In this document: positions 34,701 through 43,330 of the stretch, in pieces
Layout of the letters: each line of letters starts with the position of its first letter
How positions within the stretch are numbered: position 1 is the first letter of the stretch
Assembly: GCF_032854445.1 (NCBI RefSeq)
Contig: NC_088295.1
Span: forward strand, 81,324,644-81,388,643
DNA: 64,000 nucleotides
Direction: 5' to 3'
From: Liolophura sinensis
Lineage: Eukaryota; Mollusca; Polyplacophora; Chitonida; Chitonidae
Made by a program: the position numbers and the translations under genes
The notes under the pieces: generated by a model
Told to the model about the DNA's origin: nothing
What the model saw: the letters and a program-made list of their open reading frames with translations, nothing else
The model's database searches: none

Positions 34701-36565
34701 TTTACAGGTTTTCTTTTCATACAGAAGCATTCAATGATGATGTCTGCTTGTCTCACTAACTTAAAATTTTAGGTTATTTGAGGCTGGGTGATCATGTTTT
34801 GACTGGCATGTATTCTGTTTTCCTTCAGTGGATTGTCGTCTGTGAAATATTATTTTAAGAAAAGAGATATTGAGAACGATTTTGTTTTGGCTACACTAAT
34901 ATCAAATAAACAAGGGTGTGGGTGGGTGAGCCATTTCAAAATTTTAAAATATTGTCCCACATACATGTTCATTTAGCAGCACATTGACTCTTATCAATGC
35001 GATTGCTGTGAGTCCATCTCTTGCAGGCTCCTCTCTTGTATGTGGGAAGGTTTGCCAGCAACCTGCAAATAGCCATAGGTTTCCCCACAGCTCTACTCGG
35101 TCTCGTGCAACCATTATACTGTCCACAGCAGTAAAATTGATATATTTTTGATTTTCCAAATCCATTTAAGGCGAGTGGTATCACAGTATTGTCTATCTCC
35201 ACCTGTGTTTTTTTATCTCTTGCCAAGATAATCTGATTGTCATTTTCCCTATATCTAATATATAAATATATGTAGGTGTATGAATAGAGCTAGAACTCAG
35301 TTGGCATGTTAAGTTTTGGTGGATACAGAGGTGACAGTGTAGTGCACCTTGTAAATGTCAATTTCTGCAGTTGCCATGCTTATTTCCATACACCTACTCT
35401 GTAAGTTTGGCAAGATTTCATATCCATCTCAAGTTTCAAATTTTGACAACTCAAGTTTTTTTGCACTTTCAGTTTTAATTTTGGTGGTTTCATAGATGGC
35501 ATGTTGATGGGTTCTGCCTTTTCAAATGCGCCAGGGTATACCGGATTACCAATTTTTCTGTGACCATTACATAGATAGGCATGACCCTGTGGAAGATATG
35601 CGTCTCCATGTGCAGTGTTAATTCTTAATGGAAGTGTGGATACAGAGGTGACGATGTGGTGTATCTTCGCAGTTGCTTGGTGCCCTGATTGCCAATTTTT
35701 CTTAATCTCGTACATAAATAGGAATGTATTTGTTGTAGTGTATCAAGTTCGTCTGAATTCTTGTTTTGTCTCTGATGAAAGTTAATTTCATTGGTTATCT
35801 TGAATCCACCACACCCTAAGCATGTGATGCAACTGCTTTAGGTAACACAGTTCTGACCATGATTGCATGCTGATGCTTGTTACAGATGTATATCCGTGGT
35901 GGAGTGTTCTCTCTTGACGGCAAGGAAGGTTACGTTGACTCCAACATGAAGGATCTTCCCAGTGATGATGAACCTCCAAGGAAAAAGGTAAGAAAGGAAT
36001 TTTTGATGTGCTAGGTTGTTCGCCTGAGTTTTCACCAACAATAAGTACACATTGTACATGATCATTTTCTATAATAGATGTCTGAGCAGCCTTATCATGA
36101 GGTAAATGTGAGTTGTGTCCTCACTCCAAGATCAAAAAAGATGTTTATGATGATGCTTTACATGGGGTATTACAGTTCATTTGAGTGTACAGAAATCAAA
36201 TGTTCAGATATCTTTATTGTTAACTATGTTCCATCTATAACTTAGGGATGTCTGATTTTGATAGGTGGACAGATATGTCTTAGAGCTAACTGTTGTATGG
36301 AATTATGTTGTAGCGGGCTAGCATGAGGGAGGATGGGTTTTTGTGTGTTGTTCCCACTGGCTATGACCCAGAAGCATTCGCACGTGCTGAAGAGGCAGGC
36401 ATTGAGCTGGCACAAAAAATCATCAAGGCTGGAGGAGGCGAGATGCTGCAACTAATTAAGGCCAAAATGGCTGCTGATATAATAGCTGAGAAGACGAGAA
36501 AAGAAGCCTTAAGGAAAGTGGCAGAAGCCAGCACTGTGAATGTCACTGCTGATGCGTGTTGTTAG
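16707..36565 (+). CDS. HMBS: Hydroxymethylbilane synthase (porphobilinogen deaminase), 11 coding exons
   Basis: The enzyme joins four porphobilinogen molecules into hydroxymethylbilane in the cytosol, the third step of heme synthesis. Exons at 16707-16754, 24425-24497, 25988-26037, 28541-28674, 29243-29320, 29664-29739, 30493-30606, 30981-31139, 31393-31446, 35886-35987 and 36314-36565 join in frame to 379 residues (human 361). Visible landmarks are RVGTRKSP (7-16 region), STTGD, HSFKDLP with catalytic Asp86, GTSSLRR (131-137) and RGNLNTR (154-160), which bind substrate and cofactor. EGGCSVPV carries Cys248, the attachment site of the dipyrromethane cofactor. Domain 3 has an acidic loop (PSDDEPP) where human HMBS carries an insertion. 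All key residues are present and no break is seen. Start: first in-frame ATG after a stop at 16605, with A at -3. Introns carry SINEs and tandem arrays. Confidence 0.95.
20005..20241 (+). mobile_element. SINE-A full length with 12-base target duplications
   Basis: The head TGTGGCCGACCGGGTTAGCA is followed by GAGTTCAAGTCC (B-box region, 20075-20086), the body, and the tail CACCAATCAAATAAATAAAT. CTGAATGTTTTC occurs directly before (19993-20004) and after (20242-20253), which fixes both ends of the family. Confidence 0.9.
20301..20925 (+). repeat. Tandem array, about 53-bp unit x about 12
   Basis: The unit reads GGCTGTATAATCTTGTGGCC, then CGTCACAGGCCACAAAAGGC, then TTGATCAGGTATA. Each complete unit holds the inverted repeat TTGTGGCC/GGCCACAA around a 7-base loop. 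Units differ by single-base gains and losses. ORFs across it are repeat artefacts. Confidence 0.9.
21089..21190 (+). mobile_element. SINE-A internal/3' fragment
   Basis: TGTAAGTGGGAATGTCTGCC through TCCACCATAATGCTGGCCGG corresponds to the SINE-A body. Tail and head are missing. Confidence 0.65.
22675..22732. repeat. AT dinucleotide microsatellite
   Basis: An almost pure run of AT repeats, starting with TGTATATATACATATATA. Minus-strand ORFs rich in Tyr/Ile here are read-through of this repeat. Confidence 0.9.
24425..24497 (+). CDS. HMBS: HMBS coding exon 2
   Basis: The acceptor is TGTTGTCACAG and the donor is GAGATCA|gtgagt. It encodes [20 protein letters not shown] and then EFEI plus one base. 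It aligns to the human exon starting LARIQTD. Confidence 0.92.
24938..25424 (+). repeat. Tandem array, 68-bp unit x about 7.2
   Basis: The unit starts CATGTACATGAACGTGTG at 24938, 25006, 25074, 25142, 25210, 25278 and 25346, so the period is exactly 68. Units differ at few positions (GTGTGTGT or GTGCGTGT), which indicates recent expansion. It lies in HMBS intron 2. Confidence 0.93.
25988..26037 (+). CDS. HMBS: HMBS coding exon 3
   Basis: The acceptor is CTTTTTCTTTCCAG and the donor is CTAAG|gtttgt. It encodes the rest of Ile41 and then [16 protein letters not shown]. The donor is less canonical (GTTTGT). Confidence 0.92.
26038..28540 (+). other. HMBS intron 3
   Basis: 2.5 kb of AT-rich sequence. 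No SINE or gene is recognised; ORFs such as 28032-28298 lack support. Confidence 0.5.
28541..28674 (+). CDS. HMBS: HMBS coding exon 4, catalytic Asp
   Basis: The acceptor is GAATATTTTCAG and the donor is TACAA|gtaagt. It encodes [10 protein letters not shown] onward and [15 protein letters not shown] with the catalytic aspartate. Phase 2 out. Confidence 0.95.
28976..29186 (+). mobile_element. SINE-A copy in HMBS intron 4
   Basis: TAGCCTCTCACCAATGTGGT (head side), CATACGTGGGAAGACCTGCC and CATAAGCAGAAATCAAAAAA-like tail words are present. It is diverged and ends 56 bases before exon 5. Confidence 0.65.
29243..29320 (+). CDS. HMBS: HMBS coding exon 5
   Basis: The acceptor is TAATGCTTCCAG and the donor is GGGGAG|gtaact. 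It completes Lys102, then encodes [20 protein letters not shown] and TLPKG. Phase 2 out. Confidence 0.92.
29664..29739 (+). CDS. HMBS: HMBS coding exon 6
   Basis: The acceptor is CTCTCTGCCTCAG and the donor is GACATT|gtatcc (weak). It encodes [20 protein letters not shown] and then IYSDI. The arginines of SSLRR bind the substrate chain in this family. Confidence 0.9.
29811..29893 (+). repeat. Short tandem repeat, about 28 bp x 3
   Basis: The word CTAGTCCTCCTAATCATTGT with TTCGGAT or TTCAGAGA between copies is repeated three times in HMBS intron 6. Confidence 0.8.
30207..30248 (+). mobile_element. SINE tail fragment
   Basis: TTTTTGAGTACGGCGTAAAA followed by CATCAATCAAATAAATAAAT is the last 40 or so bases of a SINE-A type element. 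Confidence 0.6.
30493..30606 (+). CDS. HMBS: HMBS coding exon 7
   Basis: The acceptor is ACTTGAACTTAG and the donor is GACCAG|gttagt. It encodes [20 protein letters not shown] and then the [10 protein letters not shown] word. Phase 0 at both ends. Confidence 0.93.
30981..31139 (+). CDS. HMBS: HMBS coding exon 8
   Basis: The acceptor is TTACATCCTTGTCAG and the donor is ACACTG|gtgaga. It encodes 53 residues with [14 protein letters not shown] and [13 protein letters not shown], which lead to the cofactor-binding region. Confidence 0.93.
31393..31446 (+). CDS. HMBS: HMBS coding exon 9, cofactor cysteine
   Basis: The acceptor is GTTGTGTTACAG and the donor is AACCAG|gtaaat. It encodes [18 protein letters not shown]. 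The cysteine of EGGCSVP is the covalent attachment site of the dipyrromethane cofactor. Confidence 0.93.
31631..31800 (-). mobile_element. SINE-A copy in HMBS intron 9
   Basis: The tail side CATTTGATTGGCGTATTACG and the head side GATTTGAACTCACAGCAACT are both present. The middle is shortened. Confidence 0.75.
32212..32612 (+). repeat. Tandem array, 31-bp unit x about 13
   Basis: The unit is AGTTATGTTCATACAAGTAC followed by TCATGACCCTG. Units at the left edge are diverged (AGTATGTACAAGTACTCAT). It lies in HMBS intron 9. Confidence 0.9.
32731..32781. repeat. Compound TA / CATA microsatellite
   Basis: A run of TA repeats passes into CATA repeats. The minus-strand ORF nearby reads through it. 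Confidence 0.9.
33134..33217 (+). CDS. HMBS: Candidate HMBS cassette exon (84 bases)
   Basis: A good acceptor (CATCTCTCAACTCATACAG) and a strong donor (TGCTGG|gtgagt) bound 28 open codons in the frame needed between exons 9 and 10, phase 0 at both ends. The peptide starts [13 protein letters not shown] and has no counterpart in known HMBS. Without it, exon 9 (KNQ) and exon 10 (MYIRGG) align seamlessly with human HMBS. It could be an alternative exon, exonised repeat sequence (it holds ACAAGGGAGGTAACTCT, which I have seen as a common mollusc repeat word), or chance. Confidence 0.3.
33690..33836 (+). mobile_element. SINE-like 3' fragment in HMBS intron 9
   Basis: GTGAAATATTCTTGAGCATG and AACAACATTCAAATAAATAA form a SINE-A type tail. 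The body upstream is diverged. Confidence 0.5.
34990..35155 (+). mobile_element. SINE-A copy, diverged
   Basis: CGATTGCTGTGAGTCCATCT, TGTGGGAAGGTTTGCCAGCA and GTTTCCCCACAGCTCTACTC follow the SINE-A order. The tail is degraded. Confidence 0.6.
35886..35987 (+). CDS. HMBS: HMBS coding exon 10
   Basis: The acceptor is GCTTGTTACAG and the donor is AAAAAG|gtaaga. It encodes [16 protein letters not shown] and then an acidic stretch ([10 protein letters not shown]) where mammalian HMBS has its domain 3 insertion. Phase 0 at both ends. Confidence 0.92.
36078..36101 (+). CDS. HMBS: Candidate HMBS microexon (24 bases)
   Basis: The acceptor-like ATTTTCTATAATAG and donor CATGAG|gtaaat bound eight codons (MSEQPYHE) in the frame between exons 10 and 11, phase 0 at both ends. 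Inclusion would lengthen the flexible domain 3 loop. It is too short to be judged without transcript data. Confidence 0.25.
36314..36565 (+). CDS. HMBS: HMBS coding exon 11 (last)
   Basis: The acceptor is GGAATTATGTTGTAG and the stop is TAG at 36563-36565. It encodes 83 residues: a beta strand ([12 protein letters not shown]), then helices ([19 protein letters not shown]) matching the end of domain 3. The final 30 residues extend past the usual end with a charged, Ala-rich helix. Confidence 0.92.
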   Translation, partial: RASMREDGFLCVVPTGYDPEAFARAEEAGIELAQKIIKAGGGEMLQLIKAKMAADIIAEKTRKEALRKVAEASTVNVTADACC

Positions 36566-37013
36566 GTAGGAGAGAAGACTGTTACAGGGGTAAACAGACT
36601 GTCAAGTCTTGTCACAGAATCCTGCCCATAGTGGAGAACTCTTAAAGAGACTGATGGACAATTCATCAAACTTGATACATGTGCCTTTGGGCAGGATCAT
36701 CCTTATTTTTGTTTTTATTTCCTGAAAGAAAATTCAATGCAATCAATTTAAAAAGAATATAAAGGAAAGTATCTATAGAAATTAATCTTTAGCTCAGATG
36801 TGAAGATGCGACTGAGCTTGTCATAGGATTTGTGTGGAATTTGTGGTGTCTAGGACAGACTTTTTTTTCAAGATTTGTACTTGGCATTGTCACGAAGTCA
36901 CAATCCTAAACCTCAAAAGAAGTGATCCTTTTATATTGCATAAACTCCAATCAAAAGTTAAACATAATGATTTAAATGTGTTGCAGCTATTGTGTAACAC
37001 ATGTTAACGACTG

Positions 37014-37165
37014 TATCATTGTTGTCTGTGTCACTAATGATATGTCATTGTTGTCTGTGTTACCAATGATATGTCATTGTTGTCTGTGTCACTAATGATA
37101 TGTCATTGTTGTCTGTGTTACCAATGATATGTCGTCGTTTGTGTTACAAATGATATGTCATTGGT
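37014..37165 (+). repeat. Tandem repeat, about 29 bp x 5
   Basis: The unit is CATTGTTGTCTGTGTCACTA followed by ATGATATGT, alternating with a TTACCA variant. It may lie in the HMBS 3' UTR. Confidence 0.85.
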
Positions 37166-38413
37166 GTCAGTGTTAATGACCGCATGTATATCATTAATAC
37201 CTGTGTTAATTACCAGATTGTCATTGGTAATGTTATGACTTTTTCCACGTTTGGGTTAGTATACATAAAAGTTTGAAGAGGCTCACGTTCACACAGTTTC
37301 CGTGGATAGTCTTTTGCCTTAAAGCCTACTTCAGACTATGCTTGATCATTGGTGGAAGAGTCAATAGACCAAGGATTGCTCACTTACATGCACATGTGTC
37401 AGTTGGCTGACATGCAGGGTCACAGTCGGTGGGATTTACTACAGTCAATACCTGTCATAATATTTCACAGCACAGATGTGAAGGGCATTGTTTTGTATTG
37501 ATTATTACATGTTTGTGTGTTGTTATACTGTATCAACTGTCATTGTAACAGTTAATCAGTTTGTTAAGTTTGTCCGTATTTTAGTTGTTAGCTGGGTCAT
37601 CACCATTTATCTAGTGGACCTGAAATATTTGATGGAAAGTTTTCAAGCTGATATTTACATAAAATTATGAAAAAAGCACCTTGTGAATTGCTTGATTATG
37701 GATAAACATAAACATGGATTTCACATGTGAACTTTGGTGTTAGCTGTAAATCTCAGTGCAGTCAAGCAGCTGGTAGACAGAGGTGTTATCTCATTTATTT
37801 ATTCGTTGACTTACATGACAACTGCCTTTAAATATGAGTTGTTCTTTGCCAAGTCTGTATGGATCAGCATTTGGCATGAATGTGTGAAAGAGGAGGTATG
37901 AAATACTCGGCCTATCCATCATAGAAAACAAACAATTTTTGCTAAGATCTGCACATGATGACCTTGTGACAAAATTATAATTTAGAGAATCTGTATATAT
38001 TTTATACGTATATTTTTATGTGCTTCCAGAATTATAGTCCATTTGCCTTGTGTCAAAAGCAGTTGGTGTTTCAGTACATAATCTGCATATTTCAGTCAGC
38101 AAGGTCGATACTTGCTACAGGCTTTGATGGTGGACATCACTAGCTTCATTAAATGAAGATGGTATTCTATGGACAGTTAGTTTTACAGTATTGGAGAGAT
38201 GTTGTCAATGGAATGTATAATTGTAGCCTTTTCTCAGGATTCATAAAATGTAAAGCCAGCAGTTATGACTAGCAAAAAGTAAATGTTGATAGCGTTGACA
38301 GTAATCAAATCCAAAAGTAGTCAGTTCAGAATTTCTCACAGCCATATATGAAAACTTACCTTACATCATATCTGCCTGTGTAATAAACTTGATATTAGTT
38401 CATCCTTTATCAG

Positions 38414-38417
<4 letters not shown>

Positions 38418-38447
<30 letters not shown>
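38418..38447. repeat. AT microsatellite
   Basis: A run of about 14 TA repeats. Confidence 0.85.
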
Positions 38448-38448
<1 letters not shown>

Positions 38449-39880
38449 TTTATCACAGTAACTCTGACAAGTTTGGTTGACATAAATTTGTAATCAAGAG
38501 ATATTGGCACTTACACATATATTTTCTTTAGAAACATTATCATTTTTGTATGTAAGCTAAACATCATTAAAGACATTATAGTCTAAGAGTTTTCTTGAAA
38601 TATCCTTTATTTTTAGCACATTGTACCAGGGCTGTTTTTAGTTGTCCTGTCATCTTTTTACTTCTCTAGTGCTGACAGTATAAGATCAGTTTTTGATGTC
38701 AGGTTTGTTATTCATGTGTTACATCTTTTGTTGTTGTATTTGTCATGCTTGCTCGCTATTGTTGGGAAGGTCTTACAAAACCATACTCTCAAAGAGCTGG
38801 TCACATGAAGTATGTCAGATATGTGGTACCCTGATGTGGGAGCTGTGGGAGGTTTTCCTACATGTATTTGTACTTGCAAGTCTGATCCAACATGTCCAAG
38901 AAATGAACTGCCAAATATAAACTACCATAGCACATATTGACACCCAGGTGGATACACAAGGAGTTATCATCTTCACAGTTCATGTCAATCTGATAGTGAA
39001 ACTTTTCAGTAACATTGCTTTGGCTGATTCACACTGATTGAGGTGCCACACTTGGTTTATGTATGCTGCTTCCTTTTATGCTTACGTTTGTTCTCTTATG
39101 CTTTTCTGTCCAGATATGATGTATGCTGATTCTTCACATTTTAAGCATTTTAAAATATCAGATCCTTATATTAATTCTTGTAGTTTTGTTTTACTGATCA
39201 CTGTGACTGGATACCTCTGGCTATGTACTAAGTACCAGGTCGTGTACTGTAGGAGGTGGTCATTGGTGCTAAAGTTTAGAGAGATTGTTAGTAAGAAAAC
39301 GCTTAAATGAAGTGCAAAACATGAGATATGTGTATGTTATATATGGGTACAATTGTTGTATATGGCGGTGTAAGTATTTGCATAATTCATACAGTACTTC
39401 ATTGTTTTTTCACATTAACAAGTAAAAGAAATTTCAGTGTGTATGACCTATATAATCAGTGTTTAGCATTTTGCATGGCTCGTCATTTTGTTAGAAGACA
39501 TGGTAAGGTAAAGGCCTCGGTAAACCAAATTCTTACATTTTTGAAAGCAATTATTTATATATTTTTACACATTGATTGATTAAGGTGATAAAGGGTACAT
39601 CCTGTAACGTTATCACTCCTAGAGACTCATCAGTAAGGCTGTTGTAAAGTTATGTTCTGTACCAGTTATAGCTATTTGTGTTAATTTTCTCAAGTTTTTC
39701 TTCATGTTATATATACATGTCATGATAGAACCCTCTCAGTTTTTATTGTGCATTTAACAGGTCTTCTTTTCAGCACTGTCAGAAATGTTCGTAGGAGGCT
39801 TTTTCCGTATTGGAGTTTTTTTTTCTTTCTTTTTCTGCGGTGCTCCTGTGCTGAATAGTATTCACTATTTACTTATTGCA

Positions 39881-41478
39881 ACAATGTGTGAGGTTGGCTT
39901 TGGGCTGATCTTCCTATTCAACAATCTATTGTTGGCATCTCATTGTGACAGTGTGTGAGGTTGGCCTTGGGCTGATCTTCCTATTCAACAATCTGTTGTT
40001 GGCATCTCATTGTGACAATGTGTGAGTTTGGCCTTGGGCTGATCTTCCTATTCAACAATCTGTTGTTGGCATCTCATTGTGACAATGTGTGAGGTTGGCC
40101 TTGGGCTGATTTTCCTATTTAACAATCTGTTGTTGGCATCTCATTGTGACATTGTGTGAGGTTGGCCTTGGGCTGATCTTCCTATTCAACAGTCTGTTGT
40201 TGGCATCTCATTGTGACAATGTGTGAGGTTGGCCTTGGGCTGATCTTCCTATTCAACAATCTGTTGTTGGCATCTCATTGTGACATTGTGTGAGGTTGGC
40301 CTTGGGCTGATCTTCCTATTCAACAATCTGTTGTTGGCATCTCATTGTGACAATGTGTGAGGTTGGCCTTGGGCTGATCTTCCTATTCAACAATCTGTTG
40401 TTGGCATCTCATTGTGACATTGTGTGAGGTTGACCTTGGGCTGATCTTCCTCTTCAACAATCTGTTGTTGGCATCTCATTGTGACAATGTGTGAGGTTGG
40501 CCTTGTGTTGATCTTCCTATTCAACAATCTGTTGTTGGCATCTCATTGCGACAATGTGTGAGGTTGGCCTTGGGCTGATCTTCCTATTCAACAATCTGTT
40601 GTTGGCATCTCATTGCGACAATGTGTGAGGTTGGCCTTGGGCTGATCTTCCTATTTAACAATCTGTTGTTGGCATCTCATTGCGACATTGTGTGAGGTTG
40701 GCCTTGGGCTGATCTTCCTATTTAACAATCTGTTGTTGGCATCTCATTGTGACATTGTGTGAGGTTGGCCTTGTGCTGATTTTCCTATTCAACAACCTGT
40801 TGTTGGCATCTCATTGTGACATTGTGTGAGGTTGGCCTTGTGCTGATCTTCCTATTCAACAATCTGCTGTTGGCATCTCATTGTGACAATGTGTGAGGTT
40901 GGCCTTGGGCTGATCTTCCTATTCAACAAACTATTGTTGGCATCTCATTGTGACAGTGTGTGAGGTTGGCCTTGGGCTGATTTTCCTATTCAACAATCTG
41001 TTGTTGGCATCTCATTGTGACATTGTGTGAGGTTGGCCTTGGGCTGATCTTCCTATTCAACAATCTGTTGTTGGCATCTCATTGTGACAATGTGTGAGGT
41101 TGGCCTTGGGCTGATCTTCTTATTCAACAATCTGTTGTTGGCATCTCATTGTGACATTGTGTGAGGTTGGCCTTGGGCTGATCTTCCTATTCAACAATCT
41201 GTTGTTGGCATCTCATTGTGACAATGTGTGAGGTTGGCCTTGGGCTGATCTTTCTATTCAACAATCTGTTGTTGGCATCTCATTGTGACATTGTGTGAGG
41301 TTGGCCTTGGGCTGATCTTCCTATTCAACAATCTGTTGTTGGCATCTCATTGTGACAATGTGTGAGGTTGGCCTTGTGCTGATCTTCCTATTCAACAATC
41401 TGTTGTTGGCATCTCATTGTGACATTGTGTGAGGTTGGCCTTGGGCTGATCTTCCTATACAGCAATCTGTTGTTAGCA
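39881..41478 (+). repeat. Satellite array, 67-bp unit x about 24
   Basis: The unit reads ACAATGTGTGAGGTTGGCCT, TGGGCTGATCTTCCTATTCA, ACAATCTGTTGTTGGCATCT, CATTGTG. The start alternates between ACAATG and ACATTG over long stretches, which points to a 134-bp dimer as the unit of expansion. Each unit holds CAACA/TGTTG around ATC. A unit with ACAGTG after CTATTGTTGG occurs at 39949 and again at 40952, 15 units later. Confidence 0.95.
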
Positions 41479-42109
41479 TCTCAAGTTACATCACTTGGCG
41501 ATAGTATTTATGACTGTTGAGTGAAACAGTTGTTATACAGTTTAGGATAAGAGTTAAACAAAACTCAGCAAGGCGTTCCTGGTGTCTTGTTGAGAATCAC
41601 ATGCAGTGTCAAACACCTTTTTATTACCGGGTGCTTGTAGTGCTCTTTTTGTTCATATGAGTATTAGTACCTTCGCCAGCAAGCTTCATGTCTGAGTTCT
41701 GAAGACCGCTATCAGTCTTCGTATGGATTTCCATCTATCCGCTCTGTTTTCCAGTTCAGTTTTTACTACCATTAGCTCATTCATTATATATACATGAAAT
41801 AGCGCAGGTACATAGCCATAGTTTTCCAGCATTTACATGACTGCTAAACAGTCATTTTAGGTTTACTGCCATTCCAAGCCATTAATGTAAGTGAACCGGT
41901 GTTAAACCACTTTAGTCGTACATAGGGTGGTAGACAAATCTGAATAAACACCTCAAAGCACATCATGCCAGTGTTATGTTGTTTCCGCCCTCCCCCTCAA
42001 GCGTTTCTCCCGCCCCCCCCCCCCCCCCTCAAGTGTGTGCAGATGTAGCAGTTTTAAGGCTAGTTGCAAGTGGCACGTAAATTACTAGATCTATCCAGAT
42101 CTTGAGTTC
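41479..42109. other. Spacer between the two satellites, with a C run
   Basis: No gene is seen. A homopolymer of 16 C lies at 42013-42028; assembly errors are likely there. Confidence 0.5.
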
Positions 42110-43190
42110 TGAATTCAGCTTGTGGCGAGATCTGACGTTGGCGTGGTAGGCAGTTCTACAGAGATCAGTTCGAGGCCAGATCTGACGTTCACCTCGTTGG
42201 TAGTTTTACCGGGATTAGTCCAAGGATAAATAGAGCGTTCGCCTCGTCGGCAGTTGTAACGAGATCTGCCTGATGTTAAATAGAACGCTCGCCTCATTGG
42301 CAGTTGTACCGAGATTAGTCCAAGGCCAGATTTGAATTTCGCCTCGTGGGCAGTTGTACCGTCATCTGCTTGACGTTAAATAGAACGTCCGCCTCGTTTG
42401 CAGGTGTACCGAGATCTGAATGATGTTAAGTAGAACGTTCGCCTCGTGGGAAGTTGTACCGAGATCTGCATGATGTTAAATAGAACGCTCGCCTCGTTGG
42501 CAGTTGTACCGAGATTTGCCTGATGTTAAATAAAACGCTCGCCTCGTTGGCAGTTGTACCGAGATTTGCCTGATGTTAAATAAAACGCTCGCCTTGTCGG
42601 CAGTTGTACCGAGATCTGCCTGATGTTAAATAGAACGCTCGCCTCATTGGCAGTTGTACCGAGATTTGCTTGATGTTAAATAGAACGCTCGCCTCGTTGG
42701 CAGTTGTACCGAGATTTGCCTGATGTTAAATAAAACGCTCGCCTCGTTGGCAGTTGTACCGAGATCTGCCTGATGTTAAATAGAACGCTCGCCTCGTTGG
42801 CAGTTGTACCGAGATTTGCCTGATGTTAAATAAAACGCTCGCCTTGTCGGCAGATGTACCGAGATTTTCCTGATGTTAAATAGAACGCTCGCCTCGTTGG
42901 CAGTTGTACCGAGATTTGCCTGATGTTAAATAGAACACTCGCCTCGTTGGCAGTTGTACCGAGATTTGCCTGATGTTAAATAGAACGCTCGCCTCGTTGG
43001 CAGTTGTACCGAGATTAGTCCTAGGTCAGATCTAACGTTCGAATCGTTAGCAGATGTACCGAGATTTGCCTGATGAAAAATAGAACGTTAACCCCATTGG
43101 CAGTTGTACCGGGATCAGCTCGAGGCCAGGTCTGACGTTCGACCCCTCTACAGTTGTACTGGAATCAGCCTAAAATCAGATCTGACGTTC
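42110..43190 (+). repeat. Satellite array, 50-bp unit x about 21
   Basis: The unit reads TAGAACGCTCGCCTCGTTGG, CAGTTGTACCGAGATTTGCC, TGATGTTAAA. The central units are nearly identical, and both ends are more diverged (ATCAGTCCGAGGCCAGATCT-type variants). It is CpG-rich compared with its surroundings. The ORF at 42115-42297 is an artefact of it. Confidence 0.93.
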
Positions 43191-43330
43191 GTCTTGTAGG
43201 CGGAATCAGGTGAATATAAGCGTCATGTCCGACATTCATATACCAATCGTAGTCCGTAAAGGGCGTTCCAAGTCGATAATCGCAAGATCCATTTACAAAA
43301 CAACGTTTAACACTAGCTGCCAAAGACAAA
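43191..43330 (-). repeat. Dispersed repeat D, copy 1
   Basis: The minus strand carries GGATCTTGCGATTATCGACT and then TGGAACGCCCTTTACGGACT. A related copy lies at 46575-46650. The open frame across it is treated as part of a repeat. Confidence 0.5.

Larger units (their letters stand above)
36566..39880 (+). other. HMBS 3' UTR and intergenic sequence
   Basis: No clear poly(A) signal lies directly after the stop. The first AATAAA I noticed is at 38382-38387, so the 3' UTR may be long or use a variant signal. A 29-bp repeat (37014-37165) and an AT run (38418-38447) lie here. ORFs at 38693-39579 have no family resemblance. Confidence 0.45.
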
